This document shows positions 26,493-35,288 of a stretch of 64,000 nt of DNA, in pieces. The stretch is from Halomonas sp. SSL-5. Lineage in GTDB: Bacteria > Pseudomonadota > Gammaproteobacteria > Pseudomonadales > Halomonadaceae. The stretch spans positions 62,001 to 126,000 of the forward strand of contig NZ_JAUYWF010000001.1 of the NCBI RefSeq assembly GCF_030708455.1, read 5' to 3'. The position numbers and the translations under genes are program-made. Numbering within the stretch: the stretch's first letter is position 1; each line of letters begins with the position of its first letter. The notes beneath the pieces are model-generated. The model was not told the origin of the DNA. It worked only from the letters and a program-made list of their open reading frames with translations, and did no database searches.

Positions 26493-27854
26493 ATGCGCTC
26501 GACCGACAGCCCTCTACCCGCCAGGAGCCGCGCCTCGCGCAAGGAGATCCTCGGCTGGGCGATGTTCGACTTCGCCAACCAGGCCTATACGCTGCTGATC
26601 ATCACCGTGGTGTTCGGCGAGCTGTTCACCACGGTGATCGTCGGCGACCGCGGCGACGGATACCGGCTGGCCAACTTCCTGTGGAGCCTGGCGCTGGCGG
26701 TGAGCTACCTGCTGGTGGTGGTCACCGGCCCCCTGTGCGGGGCGGTGATGGACTACCAGGCGTCCAAGAAGCGCTTCCTGTTCGCCAGCTACCTGGCCAC
26801 CGTGGCCACCACCGCCATGCTCTACTTCGTGGCGCCGGGCTACGTGGTGCTGGGCCTCCTGTTGATCGTGGTCTCCAACTACGCCTACTCCATGGGCGAA
26901 TCCTTCATCGCCGCCTTCCTGCCCGACCTCGGGCCGCCGGAGGACCTGGGCAAGATCTCCGGCTTCGGCTGGGCGCTGGGTTACGTCGGCGGGCTCTTCG
27001 CCGCGGGTTTCACCCTGGTGGTGCTGGGGGAGGCCACCACGGAGAACTTCGAGCGCATCCGCTGGGTGGGGCCCTTCGCGGCGGCCTTCTTCCTGGTCAC
27101 GGCCATTCCCACCTTCCTGTGGGTGAAGGAGCGCGGCACCCCCCAGCCGCCGGGCAAGCCCTATCGCGAGATCGCCCTGGAGCGGGTCTCCACCACCCTG
27201 CATGAGCTCAAGCGCTTCCGGGACCTGGGCATCTTCCTGGTCTCGCTGCTGTTCTCCATGGCCGGGGTCTACATCATCATCGCCTTCGCCTTCATCTACG
27301 GTGCCCAGGTGATCGGCTGGGACGAGTCGATCCGCAACCTGATGTTCATCATCGTGCAGGTCACCGCGGCGGCAGGGGCGCTGGGCTTCGGCTTCATCCA
27401 GGACCGCATCGGCACCAAGGTCACCTACCTCTTCACCCTGGTGCTGTGGGTGGCGGCGATCCTGGCGATCTGGGCCACCCCGGAGGTCACCGCCATGCTC
27501 AATGCGCGCTTCGGCCTCGACTGGGAGGCCCAGCACCTGTTCCTGGTGGTGGGCTGTCTGGCGGGACTCTCGCTGGGCTCCAGCCAGTCCGCCAGCCGTG
27601 CCCTGGTGGGGCTCTTCTCGCCTACCCGCAAGGCCGCCGAGTTCTTCGGCTTCTGGGGCCTGGCCAACAAGCTGGCCGGGGTGTTCGGCATCGTGGCCCT
27701 CGGCCTGCTGCAGAGCGTGGTGGGGCTCAAGGCCTCGATCCTGCTCTGTGCGGCGCTGTTCATCGTCGCCATCGGCATCTGCCTGTTCGTCGATCAGGCC
27801 CGCGGCCAGCGCGCCGCCGCGGCCTGGGAGGCACGCAATCACCGCGACGTCTGA
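26493..27854 (+). CDS. MFS transporter, UMF1/Atg22-like
   Basis: The 453-residue protein has about 12 membrane segments and the UMF1-family start KEILGWAMFDFANQAY. It also shows PLCGAVMDYQASKKRFL, SMGESFIAAFLPDL, and the late GSSQSASRALVGLFSPTRKAAEFFGFW split across two helices. UMF1 transporters are poorly characterised; export of amino acids or other small molecules is likely. It lies 69 bp after the CocE gene in the same orientation. Confidence 0.88.
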   Translation: MRSTDSPLPARSRASRKEILGWAMFDFANQAYTLLIITVVFGELFTTVIVGDRGDGYRLANFLWSLALAVSYLLVVVTGPLCGAVMDYQASKKRFLFASYLATVATTAMLYFVAPGYVVLGLLLIVVSNYAYSMGESFIAAFLPDLGPPEDLGKISGFGWALGYVGGLFAAGFTLVVLGEATTENFERIRWVGPFAAAFFLVTAIPTFLWVKERGTPQPPGKPYREIALERVSTTLHELKRFRDLGIFLVSLLFSMAGVYIIIAFAFIYGAQVIGWDESIRNLMFIIVQVTAAAGALGFGFIQDRIGTKVTYLFTLVLWVAAILAIWATPEVTAMLNARFGLDWEAQHLFLVVGCLAGLSLGSSQSASRALVGLFSPTRKAAEFFGFWGLANKLAGVFGIVALGLLQSVVGLKASILLCAALFIVAIGICLFVDQARGQRAAAAWEARNHRDV

Positions 27855-27899
27855 GCTCGCCAAGTCCGCGCGGTTGGGCGATGCTTACTGGAGGGGACG

Positions 27900-29090
27900 A
27901 TGCCGCCGAGGGCGGCGAGGATGACGCGGATGCCTGATGCCTACCCACCCGGCCGCCATGCGAGCCCGACGCCGCTGCGGCTGCGCACCATCGAGCCGGT
28001 CGCCACCGGCCATACCGCCTTTATCGGGCGCTGGGAGGGCGACAGGCAGCGCTCGGGGCAGACCCTGCGGGGTTACCCGGCGCTCGCCGGATGGCTCGCC
28101 GACGAGCCCCCGTCGGTGGCCACCGCCGAGCTGTGTGCCTCGCTGCGCCTCTTCTTCGACAACGGTGGTCAGCAGGCGCGGGTCCTGCCGCTGGGCAGCG
28201 CCTCCCGCGCCCCCACCCACGCCGACTACCTGGCGGCGCTGGCGACCCTCGAGACACCCGGCAGCGTCGCGGCGGTCTGCCTGCCCGGGCAGGCCTGGGC
28301 GGCCGCCGGCAACCCGGTGGTGCAGGCGGCGATCGACCAGGCGGAGCGCCTGGGCGAGCGCATGGTGCTGGTCGACCCGCCCGCCGGGCTGGCGCTCACC
28401 GATGCCGCGGACGTGGCCTCACTGGGGCTGCCGGCCTCGCCCCATGCGGCCTGCTACTATCCCTGGGTGGCGGTGGCCGACCCCCGGGCCCCCGCCGGGG
28501 CATCGGCTGCGCACCTGGCGCTGCCGCCCAGCGGCGCCATGGCCGGTCTCTGGGCACGCAGCGACGCCAGCCGTGGCGTCTGGAAGGCGCCCGCCGGCCT
28601 GGAGGCGCGGGTGAGGGGCATCGCGGGCCTGGTCCGGCCGGTGAGCCGCGTCCATCTCCAGGCGCTCAATCCCCGCGGGGTGAACGCCATCGTCGACTTC
28701 CCGGGACGCGCCTGCCTGGCCTGGGGCGCGCGCACCCTGGCGCCGCCTGCCGACCACCAGCGGCGCTACCTGCCGGTGCAGCGCCTGGCGCTGTTCCTGC
28801 GCGAGAGCCTGCGTCAGGGGCTCTTCTGGGTCGCGGAATCCGCCAACGATGCCGCCCTGTGGGCCTCGCTGCGGCTCTCGGTGGCGACCTTCCTGGACGG
28901 CCTCCACCGCGCCGGTGCCTTCCAGGGGGCGTCGCCCCGCCAGGCCTACTTCGTGCGCTGCGGCCTCGGCGATACCATGACGCCCGACGACCTGGCCCGG
29001 CGCCGGGTGGTGCTGCTGCTCGGCGTGGCCGTGATGAAGCCGGAGGAGTTCATGGTGCTGCGCCTGGTGCTGCCGGCCGGACCGGGCTGA
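27900..29090 (+). CDS. Orphan phage tail sheath-like protein
   Basis: The 396-residue protein matches contractile-tail sheath proteins at both ends. The N-terminal region has TAFIGRWEGD and LRLFFDNGGQQARVLPLG, like the sheath FVG and NGG segments. The C-terminal region has QRRYLPVQRLALFLRESLRQ, FWVAESANDAALWASLRLSV, FLDGLHRAGAFQGASPRQAY, and AVMKPEEFMVLRL, the usual sheath C-terminal order. The N-terminal PGVY-type linker is replaced by a proline/arginine-rich stretch. No tube, baseplate, spike or capsid gene is nearby. GGAGGGG precedes the ATG. A secretion-machine or domesticated role is possible but unproven. Confidence 0.78.
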   Translation: MPPRAARMTRMPDAYPPGRHASPTPLRLRTIEPVATGHTAFIGRWEGDRQRSGQTLRGYPALAGWLADEPPSVATAELCASLRLFFDNGGQQARVLPLGSASRAPTHADYLAALATLETPGSVAAVCLPGQAWAAAGNPVVQAAIDQAERLGERMVLVDPPAGLALTDAADVASLGLPASPHAACYYPWVAVADPRAPAGASAAHLALPPSGAMAGLWARSDASRGVWKAPAGLEARVRGIAGLVRPVSRVHLQALNPRGVNAIVDFPGRACLAWGARTLAPPADHQRRYLPVQRLALFLRESLRQGLFWVAESANDAALWASLRLSVATFLDGLHRAGAFQGASPRQAYFVRCGLGDTMTPDDLARRRVVLLLGVAVMKPEEFMVLRLVLPAGPG

Positions 29091-29112
29091 GCCGAGAGGT
29101 GAGGAGGACGCG

Positions 29113-29637
29113 ATGAGCGACGAGGGCAGGGCGGTGCGCCGCACCGGGCTCGGCATGATGCTGCTGTTCTGGCTGCTGTTCATCGCCGCCGGCACCTGGT
29201 GGTTCCACGGCTACGTGGAGCGCCAGCGCAACCCCAACAGCCATCTGGTCAGCGCCATGGCGGAGGGCGAGCCGCTGGTGCTTCAGCGCAACCGCGGCGG
29301 CCACTTCGTGGCCACCGGGCGCATCAACGGCGAGCCGGTGGAGTTCCTGGTGGATACCGGCGCCACCTATGTGGCGCTGCCTCGAGAGATGGCCGAGCGG
29401 CTGGGTCTCGAACCCTCCGGCGGCGCCTGGTTCAACACCGCCAACGGTCGGGTGCGCGGCGCGCTCACCACCCTCGACGAGGTCAGCCTGGGCGGCTACG
29501 TGGCCCGCGACGTGCGCGGCTCCATCAGCCCGGGCCTCGAGGGCGACATCGCCCTGCTGGGCATGAGCTTCCTCGATCGCTTCGATATCCGCATCCGCGA
29601 CGCACGGATGGTGCTCGAGCCCGCCGAAGGCTGGTAG
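29113..29637 (+). CDS. Membrane-anchored retropepsin-like aspartic protease
   Basis: The 174-residue protein has one N-terminal membrane anchor (MMLLFWLLFIAAGTWWF). A clan AA aspartic protease domain follows, with the catalytic VDTGATYVALP (Asp about residue 79) and the family tail GLEGDIALLGMSFLDRFDI. Bacterial single-domain members act as dimers, facing the periplasm. GAGGAGG precedes the ATG. It lies between the sheath-like gene and the FAN1-type nuclease, 22 bp after the former. Confidence 0.88.
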   Translation: MSDEGRAVRRTGLGMMLLFWLLFIAAGTWWFHGYVERQRNPNSHLVSAMAEGEPLVLQRNRGGHFVATGRINGEPVEFLVDTGATYVALPREMAERLGLEPSGGAWFNTANGRVRGALTTLDEVSLGGYVARDVRGSISPGLEGDIALLGMSFLDRFDIRIRDARMVLEPAEGW

Positions 29638-29646
29638 CATGGATGC

Positions 29647-31341
29647 ATGAACAGTGCCTCGGCGGTCGCCGCCCCTCTCGATGAGCCCTTCTACTACCTG
29701 ACGAACTTCGAGTTCGTGCTGGCCTGGGTGGCCGAGCGCCACGGCGACCTGCTGGGCGAGGCGGAGCACGCCTTCCTCGCCGCCTTCGCCGACTTGCCGC
29801 GCCCCTCCCGGGCATTGCTGGTGCGCATGGTGATGCGCAGGGGCGAGCACTTCCGCTGCTCGCGCCTGGCCTATGCCGAGATCGGTGATACCGGCCCGGC
29901 GCTGGCGCCACTGTTCGCGGCAGGGCTGGTGGAGGAGGCGCCTCTTATCGACCTCGAGACCCTCTTCGTCCAGCTGCGGCTGCCCGAGCTGCGTCGTGCC
30001 CTGGCGGGGGAGATTGCCGCGGCGGGGCTGCCCGCCGCCGCGGGGAAGGCGACCCTGCTCGAGGGGCTGCGGGTGCGCGAACCGGCGCCGCGGCCGCTCA
30101 AGACCTGGTGGCCCGAGACCACCGATCGGGTGGTACGGCTCCGCGTGATGGCGACCTGTGATCGCCTGCGGCTGATGTTCTTCGGCAACCTGCGCCAGGA
30201 CTGGTCGGAGTTCGTGCTCAGCGAGCTGGGGCGCCAGCGCTTCGAGGCGGTGCCCTTCGCCGCCGACTCCCGTGCCTTCCGGCGCCGCGAGGAGGTGGAT
30301 GCCTATCTGGCGCTGCATCGTCTGCGCCAGCGTCTGGAGGAGGGCGAGCCGCCTGCCGAGCTGGCCGAGGCGCTGCCTCCCGCGCCGCCCAACCCCTGGC
30401 TGGCCGCCCGCCGCGCGCGGCTGTGTATCGCCCTGGGGCGCCAGGCGGAGCGTGAGGGGCAGGCCGGCAGGGCGCTGTCGCTCTATGCCCGGGCCGGATG
30501 GCCCGCAGATACGGGCAGCGCCGAGGGGCGGATCCGTTTCCTGCGCCTGGCCGAGCGGCGGGGCGAGACCCGCAAGGCGCTGATGCTCGCCGAGCCCCTC
30601 GCCGCGGCTACCCATGACGAGGCGGAGAGCCAGGCGCTCGGCAGGCTGCTGCCGCGGCTGCGCCGCCGCCTGGGGTTGCCTCCCCTCACGCTCCCCGCCG
30701 AGCCGCCCCCCGAGCGCTTCACGCTGCGCCTGCCCGGCCCTGACCCGGTCGAGGTGGCGGTGCGTGACCATCTGCACCGCACGTCGGCGCCGGTCCACTA
30801 TATCGAGAATGCCCTGATCACCGGGCTGTTCGGCCTGCTCTGCTGGGAGGCGCTCTTCGCGCCGCTGCCCGGGGCCTTCTTCCACCCCTTCCAGTCCGGC
30901 CCCGCGGACCTCCATCGCGAGGACTTCGTTGCTCGCCGCCGCGAGCGTTTCGACGCCTGCCTGGCGCGCCTGGAGGATGGCCGGTACCGCCGGGCGATCC
31001 GTGACAACTGGCGGATGAAGGCCGGCATCGCCAACCCCTTCGTCCACTGGGCTGCACTCACCGAGGAGCTGCTCGAGCAGGCCCTGGAGTGTATTCCCGC
31101 CGAGCACCTGCGCGCCTGCTTCGAGCGCCTGCTGGGCAACCTGCGCGCCAATCGTGCGGGTCTGCCGGACCTGGTCCAGTTCCTGCCCGAGGCCCCGGCG
31201 GGCGAGCCGTGCTACCGGCTGATCGAGGTGAAGGGCCCCGGCGATCGCCTGCAGGACAACCAGCGCCGCTGGCTGGCCTTCTTCCGGCGCCACGGCATCC
31301 CGGCCGTGGTCTGCCACCTGGAATGGCTGGCGTCGGCGTGA
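29647..31341 (+). CDS. FAN1-type structure-specific nuclease (VRR-NUC domain)
   Basis: The 564-residue protein has the layout of bacterial FAN1. An N-terminal helical/SAP-like DNA-binding part comes first (YYLTNFEFVLAWVAERH, LLVRMVMRRGEHFRCSRL). A TPR-like middle follows (LARRARLCIALGRQAEREG region), then a C-terminal VRR-NUC nuclease. The catalytic residues are D508 in AGLPDLVQF and E527-x-K529 in LIEVKGPGD, followed by the QDNQRRWLAFF helix. FAN1 enzymes cut flaps and interstrand-crosslinked DNA. The next gene overlaps its end and encodes a helicase, so the two probably act together. Confidence 0.88.
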   Translation: MNSASAVAAPLDEPFYYLTNFEFVLAWVAERHGDLLGEAEHAFLAAFADLPRPSRALLVRMVMRRGEHFRCSRLAYAEIGDTGPALAPLFAAGLVEEAPLIDLETLFVQLRLPELRRALAGEIAAAGLPAAAGKATLLEGLRVREPAPRPLKTWWPETTDRVVRLRVMATCDRLRLMFFGNLRQDWSEFVLSELGRQRFEAVPFAADSRAFRRREEVDAYLALHRLRQRLEEGEPPAELAEALPPAPPNPWLAARRARLCIALGRQAEREGQAGRALSLYARAGWPADTGSAEGRIRFLRLAERRGETRKALMLAEPLAAATHDEAESQALGRLLPRLRRRLGLPPLTLPAEPPPERFTLRLPGPDPVEVAVRDHLHRTSAPVHYIENALITGLFGLLCWEALFAPLPGAFFHPFQSGPADLHREDFVARRRERFDACLARLEDGRYRRAIRDNWRMKAGIANPFVHWAALTEELLEQALECIPAEHLRACFERLLGNLRANRAGLPDLVQFLPEAPAGEPCYRLIEVKGPGDRLQDNQRRWLAFFRRHGIPAVVCHLEWLASA

Positions 31342-33647
31342 GCGGGAGCCCGACGCTGCGCGTGGCGGTGCGCACCCTGTGCGACGTCACCGCCAGGCAG
31401 GGCGACCTCGATCATCGTTTCACCCCCTCGCCGACGTCCCGGGAGGGACTCGAAGGGCACCGTGAGGTGGCGCGGCGCCGCGGTGCGGACTACCTCGCCG
31501 AACTGCCGCTCGCAGGCGAGGTGGAAGGCCTGCGGATCGGCGGGCGTGCCGACGGCTATGACCCGGTGGCCGGCCGGCTGGAGGAGGTCAAGACCCATCG
31601 CGGTGACCTCGCGCGCCAGGCCGCCAACCAGCGTGCCCTGCACCGTGCCCAGCTGCGCAGCTACGGTGCCTTGCTGTGTGCCGAGCGTGGCCTCGAGGAG
31701 GTCGAGCTGGTGCTGGTCTATCTGGAGGTGGGCAGCGGCCGCGAGACGCGGGTGAGCGAGTACGCCACGGCGGAGGCGCTGATGGCGGAGCTCGCCGAGC
31801 GCTGCCGATGCTACCGCGCCTGGGCCGAGCGAGAGGCGAGCCATCGCGCCACCCGCGACGCGGCCCTGGCGAACCTCGCTTTCCCCTTCGCCGACTTTCG
31901 CACCGGCCAGCGCCCCCTGGCGGAGGCGTGCTACAAGGCCGCCGCCACCGGTCGCGTGCTGCTGGCCCAGGCGCCCACCGGCATCGGCAAGACCCTGGGC
32001 ACCCTCTTCCCGCTGCTCAAGGCGATGCCCCGCCAGGGGCTCGACCGGCTGGCCTTCCTGACCATGAAGACACCCGGGCGGCGCCTGGCGCTGGAGGCCC
32101 TGGTGCGGCTCGGCGCCGACGGGCCTGAAGAACTGCCGCTGCGGGTGCTGGAGCTGACCGCCCGCGACAAGGCCTGCGAGTACCCCGGGCGTGCCTGTCA
32201 TGGCGAGGCCTGTCCGCTGGCCCGAGGCTTCTATGACCGCCTGCCCGGGGCGCGGCTCGCCGCGGTCGAGCGCGGCTGGCTGGATCGCGAGGGGCTGCGC
32301 GATGTGGCCGCCGAGCACGGCGTCTGCCCCTACTACCTGGGCCAGGAGATGGCGCGCTGGTGCGACGTGGTGGTCGGCGACGTCAACCACTGGTTCGACG
32401 ACCACGCGCTGCTGCACGGGCTGGCTCGGGAGAATGGCTGGCGGGTCGGCCTGCTGGTGGACGAGGCCCATAACCTGGTGGGGCGTGCACGGGGCATGTA
32501 CAGCGTGGCGCTGCGCCAGCGCGACCTGGGCCGTCTGCGGCGTGACGCCCCGGCGGTGCTGAAAGCGCCCCTGGGTCGGCTGCAGCGGCAGTGGCAGGCG
32601 CTGGTGCGTGAGGCGGGACTGGCAGATGCCGGCGAGCCGGGGCGGCCCGCATGGCGGCAGCTGGAGGGGCTGCCCGGCGGCATGCTCGGCGCCCTGCAGG
32701 GCCTCGCCGCGGCGCTCAGCGAGGCGCTTGGCGAGCATCCCGAACTCGCCGTCGAGTGGCAGGAACTGCTGTTCGAGACGCTGGCCTTCACGCGCCTGGC
32801 CGAGCGCTTCGGCGATCACTCGCTGTGCGAGCTGACCCGGGAAGGCCGCGGCAGGGCCCGACTCGCGCTGCGCAACCTGATCCCGGCGGACTTCCTGGCC
32901 CCGCGCTTCCAGGCCGCCCACGCCGCGGTGCTGTTCTCGGCGACCCTGGGGCCCCCCGACTACCAGCAAGACCTGTTGGGCCTGCCCGGCGACTGCGTCT
33001 GGCAGGAGTTGCCCTCGCCCTTCGCCGCCGAGCAGCTCGAGGTGCGTATCCGTGCCGACCTGTCGACGCGGCTGCGGGATCGCCAGGCCTCGCTTGCGCC
33101 GATCGGTGAGGAGGTGGCGGCCCAGTATGCGCGTCGCCCGGGCCACTACCTGGCCTTCTTCAGCAGCTTCGCCTACCTGGAGGCGGCGTTTGCCCGCTTT
33201 GTCGCAGCGCACCCGGAGATTCCCGCCTGGGCCCAGCACCGCGGCATGGCCGAGGCCGAGCGCGATGCCTTCCTGGCGCGTTTCACGGCGGGTGGCCGCG
33301 GCATCGGCTTCGCCGTGCTGGGCGGGGCCTTCGCCGAGGGCATCGACCTGCCCGGCGAGCGCCTGGTGGGTGCCTTCGTCGCCACCCTGGGACTGCCACC
33401 GGTGGACCCCTTCAACGAGGTGCTCAGGGAGCGCCTCCAGGTCCGCTTCGGCCGCGGCGACGAGTACGCCTACCGGGTGCCGGGGCTGGTCAAGGTGGTA
33501 CAGGCCGCCGGGCGGGTGATCCGCGGCCCCGCGGATCGCGGCGTGGTGGTGTTGCTGGATGACCGCTTCGCCCATCCCGAGCTGCGCCGGCGGTTGCCGG
33601 GATGGTGGGGCGAGCCGGCCATGGTGACGGCCGAGTCAGCCAACTGA
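31323..33647 (+). CDS. XPD/DinG-type DNA helicase with N-terminal PD-(D/E)XK nuclease domain
   Basis: The 774-residue protein begins with a Cas4/RecB-like nuclease domain: D77 in GRADGYD, E88-V-K90 in LEEVKTH and Q110-x3-Y114 in QLRSYG. A superfamily 2 helicase of the XPD/DinG class follows, with Walker A APTGIGKT (K223) and the DEAH box (D380). Four cysteines (C285, C292, C297, C335) are placed as in the Fe-S domain. The C-terminal motifs are GGAFAEGIDLPGERL and QAAGRVIRGPADRG. The start at 31323 overlaps the nuclease gene by 19 bases; a GTG at 31338 is an alternative. The frame upstream of 31323 overlaps the nuclease gene and lacks family features. Confidence 0.85.
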   Translation: MAGVGVSGSPTLRVAVRTLCDVTARQGDLDHRFTPSPTSREGLEGHREVARRRGADYLAELPLAGEVEGLRIGGRADGYDPVAGRLEEVKTHRGDLARQAANQRALHRAQLRSYGALLCAERGLEEVELVLVYLEVGSGRETRVSEYATAEALMAELAERCRCYRAWAEREASHRATRDAALANLAFPFADFRTGQRPLAEACYKAAATGRVLLAQAPTGIGKTLGTLFPLLKAMPRQGLDRLAFLTMKTPGRRLALEALVRLGADGPEELPLRVLELTARDKACEYPGRACHGEACPLARGFYDRLPGARLAAVERGWLDREGLRDVAAEHGVCPYYLGQEMARWCDVVVGDVNHWFDDHALLHGLARENGWRVGLLVDEAHNLVGRARGMYSVALRQRDLGRLRRDAPAVLKAPLGRLQRQWQALVREAGLADAGEPGRPAWRQLEGLPGGMLGALQGLAAALSEALGEHPELAVEWQELLFETLAFTRLAERFGDHSLCELTREGRGRARLALRNLIPADFLAPRFQAAHAAVLFSATLGPPDYQQDLLGLPGDCVWQELPSPFAAEQLEVRIRADLSTRLRDRQASLAPIGEEVAAQYARRPGHYLAFFSSFAYLEAAFARFVAAHPEIPAWAQHRGMAEAERDAFLARFTAGGRGIGFAVLGGAFAEGIDLPGERLVGAFVATLGLPPVDPFNEVLRERLQVRFGRGDEYAYRVPGLVKVVQAAGRVIRGPADRGVVVLLDDRFAHPELRRRLPGWWGEPAMVTAESAN

Positions 33648-33751
33648 GATAGCCCTGCGGAAGGGGCGCCGTGACTGTACCCGCCGCCAGGCTTGTGCTA
33701 CCCATAGGGGAGTGGCAATTCGCCCGAGGAAACGTGACAAGGAGGTACTGG

Positions 33752-33931
33752 ATGGGTATCGAAGTGACCGGCCTGCTGAGCCTGATCTGGCTGATCATCG
33801 TGATCTGGGCCATCGTCAAGGTAGCCAAGAGTTCGGCCAGTGGCCTGGCCAAGCTGATCTGGATCGTCGTATTGCTGATCTTCCCGCTGGTGGGACTGAT
33901 CGTCTGGTTCCTGTTCGGCCCCAGGGGATAG
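33752..33931 (+). CDS. Small two-helix membrane protein (PLDc_N-like)
   Basis: The 59-residue protein has two membrane helices (LLSLIWLIIVIWAIVKVA and LIWIVVLLIFPLVGLIVWFLFGP). The helix-turn-P-x-x-G-x-x-x-W-x-x-x-G layout matches the phospholipase D nuclease N-terminal (PLDc_N) family. Its function is unknown. AAGGAGG precedes the chosen ATG; the in-frame upstream part (from 33671) lacks a site and looks untranslated. Confidence 0.72.
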   Translation: MGIEVTGLLSLIWLIIVIWAIVKVAKSSASGLAKLIWIVVLLIFPLVGLIVWFLFGPRG

Positions 33932-33991
33932 CCACCCCGGGGGCAGGCGAGTGCCATGGGGCCGCCTGCGGGTGGCCCGATGCGTCATGGA

Positions 33992-34207
33992 TCAGTCGTC
34001 GAGCATATTGTCGCGCGGCTCGCCGCGGTCGCACTTGACGCACTCGAGGGCGAGGCCCAGGCGGGAGCGTCGCCCCGCTTCGCTGGTGACCCAGGGGCGC
34101 TCCACCCAGGGCGGCTGATGGCGCACATGCTGGTTGTGACCGCAGGCCAGCTCGGCGACCCAGTGATCCTCCTCGTCGCGGTGGTAGCCGACGATGGACT
34201 GTCGCAT
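33992..34207 (-). CDS. DUF3565-family small protein
   Basis: The 71-residue protein starts MRQSIVGYHRDEEDHWVAEL and has ACGHNQHVRHQPPW, RPWVTSEAGR and C-x-x-C (CVKC), all typical of DUF3565. The His and Cys residues suggest zinc binding. Its function is unknown. It is read together with the 37-residue frame at 34212, upstream on the same strand and 4 bp away. Confidence 0.75.
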   Translation of the reverse strand: MRQSIVGYHRDEEDHWVAELACGHNQHVRHQPPWVERPWVTSEAGRRSRLGLALECVKCDRGEPRDNMLDD

Positions 34208-34211
34208 GGCG

Positions 34212-34325
34212 CTAGCGGCGCTCCGGCGGGGCCTTGTAGTGGCCCGGCACCGTGACCCGTTCGCCGCTGGGCAGGGTGCGGACATGGGTGGGGACGTAGA
34301 TTCGCTTGATGACACTCTTGTCCAT
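34212..34325 (-). CDS. Small basic protein of unknown function (37 aa)
   Basis: The frame encodes a 37-residue peptide starting MDKSVIKRIYVPTHVRTLPS and ending KAPPERR. A GGAGA ribosome-binding site lies before the start. It ends 4 bp from the DUF3565 gene and is probably in one transcript with it. No family is recognised; the ribosome-binding site and tight spacing are the main evidence. Confidence 0.5.
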   Translation of the reverse strand: MDKSVIKRIYVPTHVRTLPSGERVTVPGHYKAPPERR

Positions 34326-34571
34326 GGTGGGTCTCCGGCAGCATGGCCTCGCAGCGGCGAGGCCTGACCAGTGTGGGCCGCGTTGGCCGAGACTGGCAAT
34401 ACCTCGCCGGGGCTATTCCTCGCGGCCAACCCGCACCACCGATCCCCGTTGCCACTCCCTGCCCATGACGGTTGCGCAGGCGGACGTCGTGTTTTCAGGT
34501 ACACTTTAGTGAAACATGGCAGGCCCCTTCGCGGCAGCCGCCATCCAATTACCCATGGAGTTGACACGAGG

Positions 34572-35285
34572 ATGGACGATAGTCTGCACTCCAGCGAGCA
34601 GGACCACGTGTTGATCATCGAGGATGACGAGCGCCTGGCTGGCCTGACCCGCGACTACCTCGAGGCCAACGGCTTCCGCGTCACCCTGGAGGTCGATGGT
34701 GGCCGTGGCGTCGAACGCATCCTCGCCCTGCAGCCGGATCTGGTGATCCTCGACCTGATGCTGCCCGGCGAGGATGGCCTGTCGATCTGCCGCCGGGCCC
34801 GCAGCGACTACGCCGGTCCGATCCTGATGCTTACCGCGCGCACCGATGATATGGATCAGGTGCTGGGCCTGGAGATGGGTGCCGACGACTATGTGGCCAA
34901 GCCGGTGCAGCCGCGGGTGCTGCTGGCGCGCATGCGCGCCCTGCTGCGCCGTTCCGAGGTGATTGAGGCCAGCGGCGAGACGCGCCTCGCCTTCGGCGAG
35001 CTGGAGATCGACAACGCGACCCGCGAGGCGTGGCTGGCGGGCGAGCGTATCGAGCTCACCAGCGCCGAGTTCGACCTGCTCTGGCTGCTGGCCAGCCATG
35101 CCGGGCGCGTGCTCACCCGCGAGGAGATCTTCTCCCAGCTGCGCGGCATCAAGTACGACGGTCAGGACCGCTCCATCGATGTGCGCGTCTCGCGCATCCG
35201 CCCCAAGATCGGCGACGACCCCAACCAGCCGCACCGCATCAAGACGGTGCGCAGCAAGGGCTACCTGTTCGTCAAGGACGCCTGA
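34572..35285 (+). CDS. OmpR-family response regulator (RstA-like)
   Basis: The 237-residue protein has a receiver domain with the acidic pair in LIIEDDERL, the phosphoacceptor D61 (ILDLMLPGEDG), T in MLTARTD and the Lys in YVAKPVQP. A winged-helix OmpR/PhoB DNA-binding domain (about 135-235) ends in RGIKYDGQDRSIDVRVSRI and TVRSKGYLF. The wording is closest to RstA. The partner kinase starts 3 bp after its stop. The frame is open upstream to 34371 without family features. Confidence 0.9.
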   Translation: MDDSLHSSEQDHVLIIEDDERLAGLTRDYLEANGFRVTLEVDGGRGVERILALQPDLVILDLMLPGEDGLSICRRARSDYAGPILMLTARTDDMDQVLGLEMGADDYVAKPVQPRVLLARMRALLRRSEVIEASGETRLAFGELEIDNATREAWLAGERIELTSAEFDLLWLLASHAGRVLTREEIFSQLRGIKYDGQDRSIDVRVSRIRPKIGDDPNQPHRIKTVRSKGYLFVKDA

Positions 35286-35288
35286 GCG

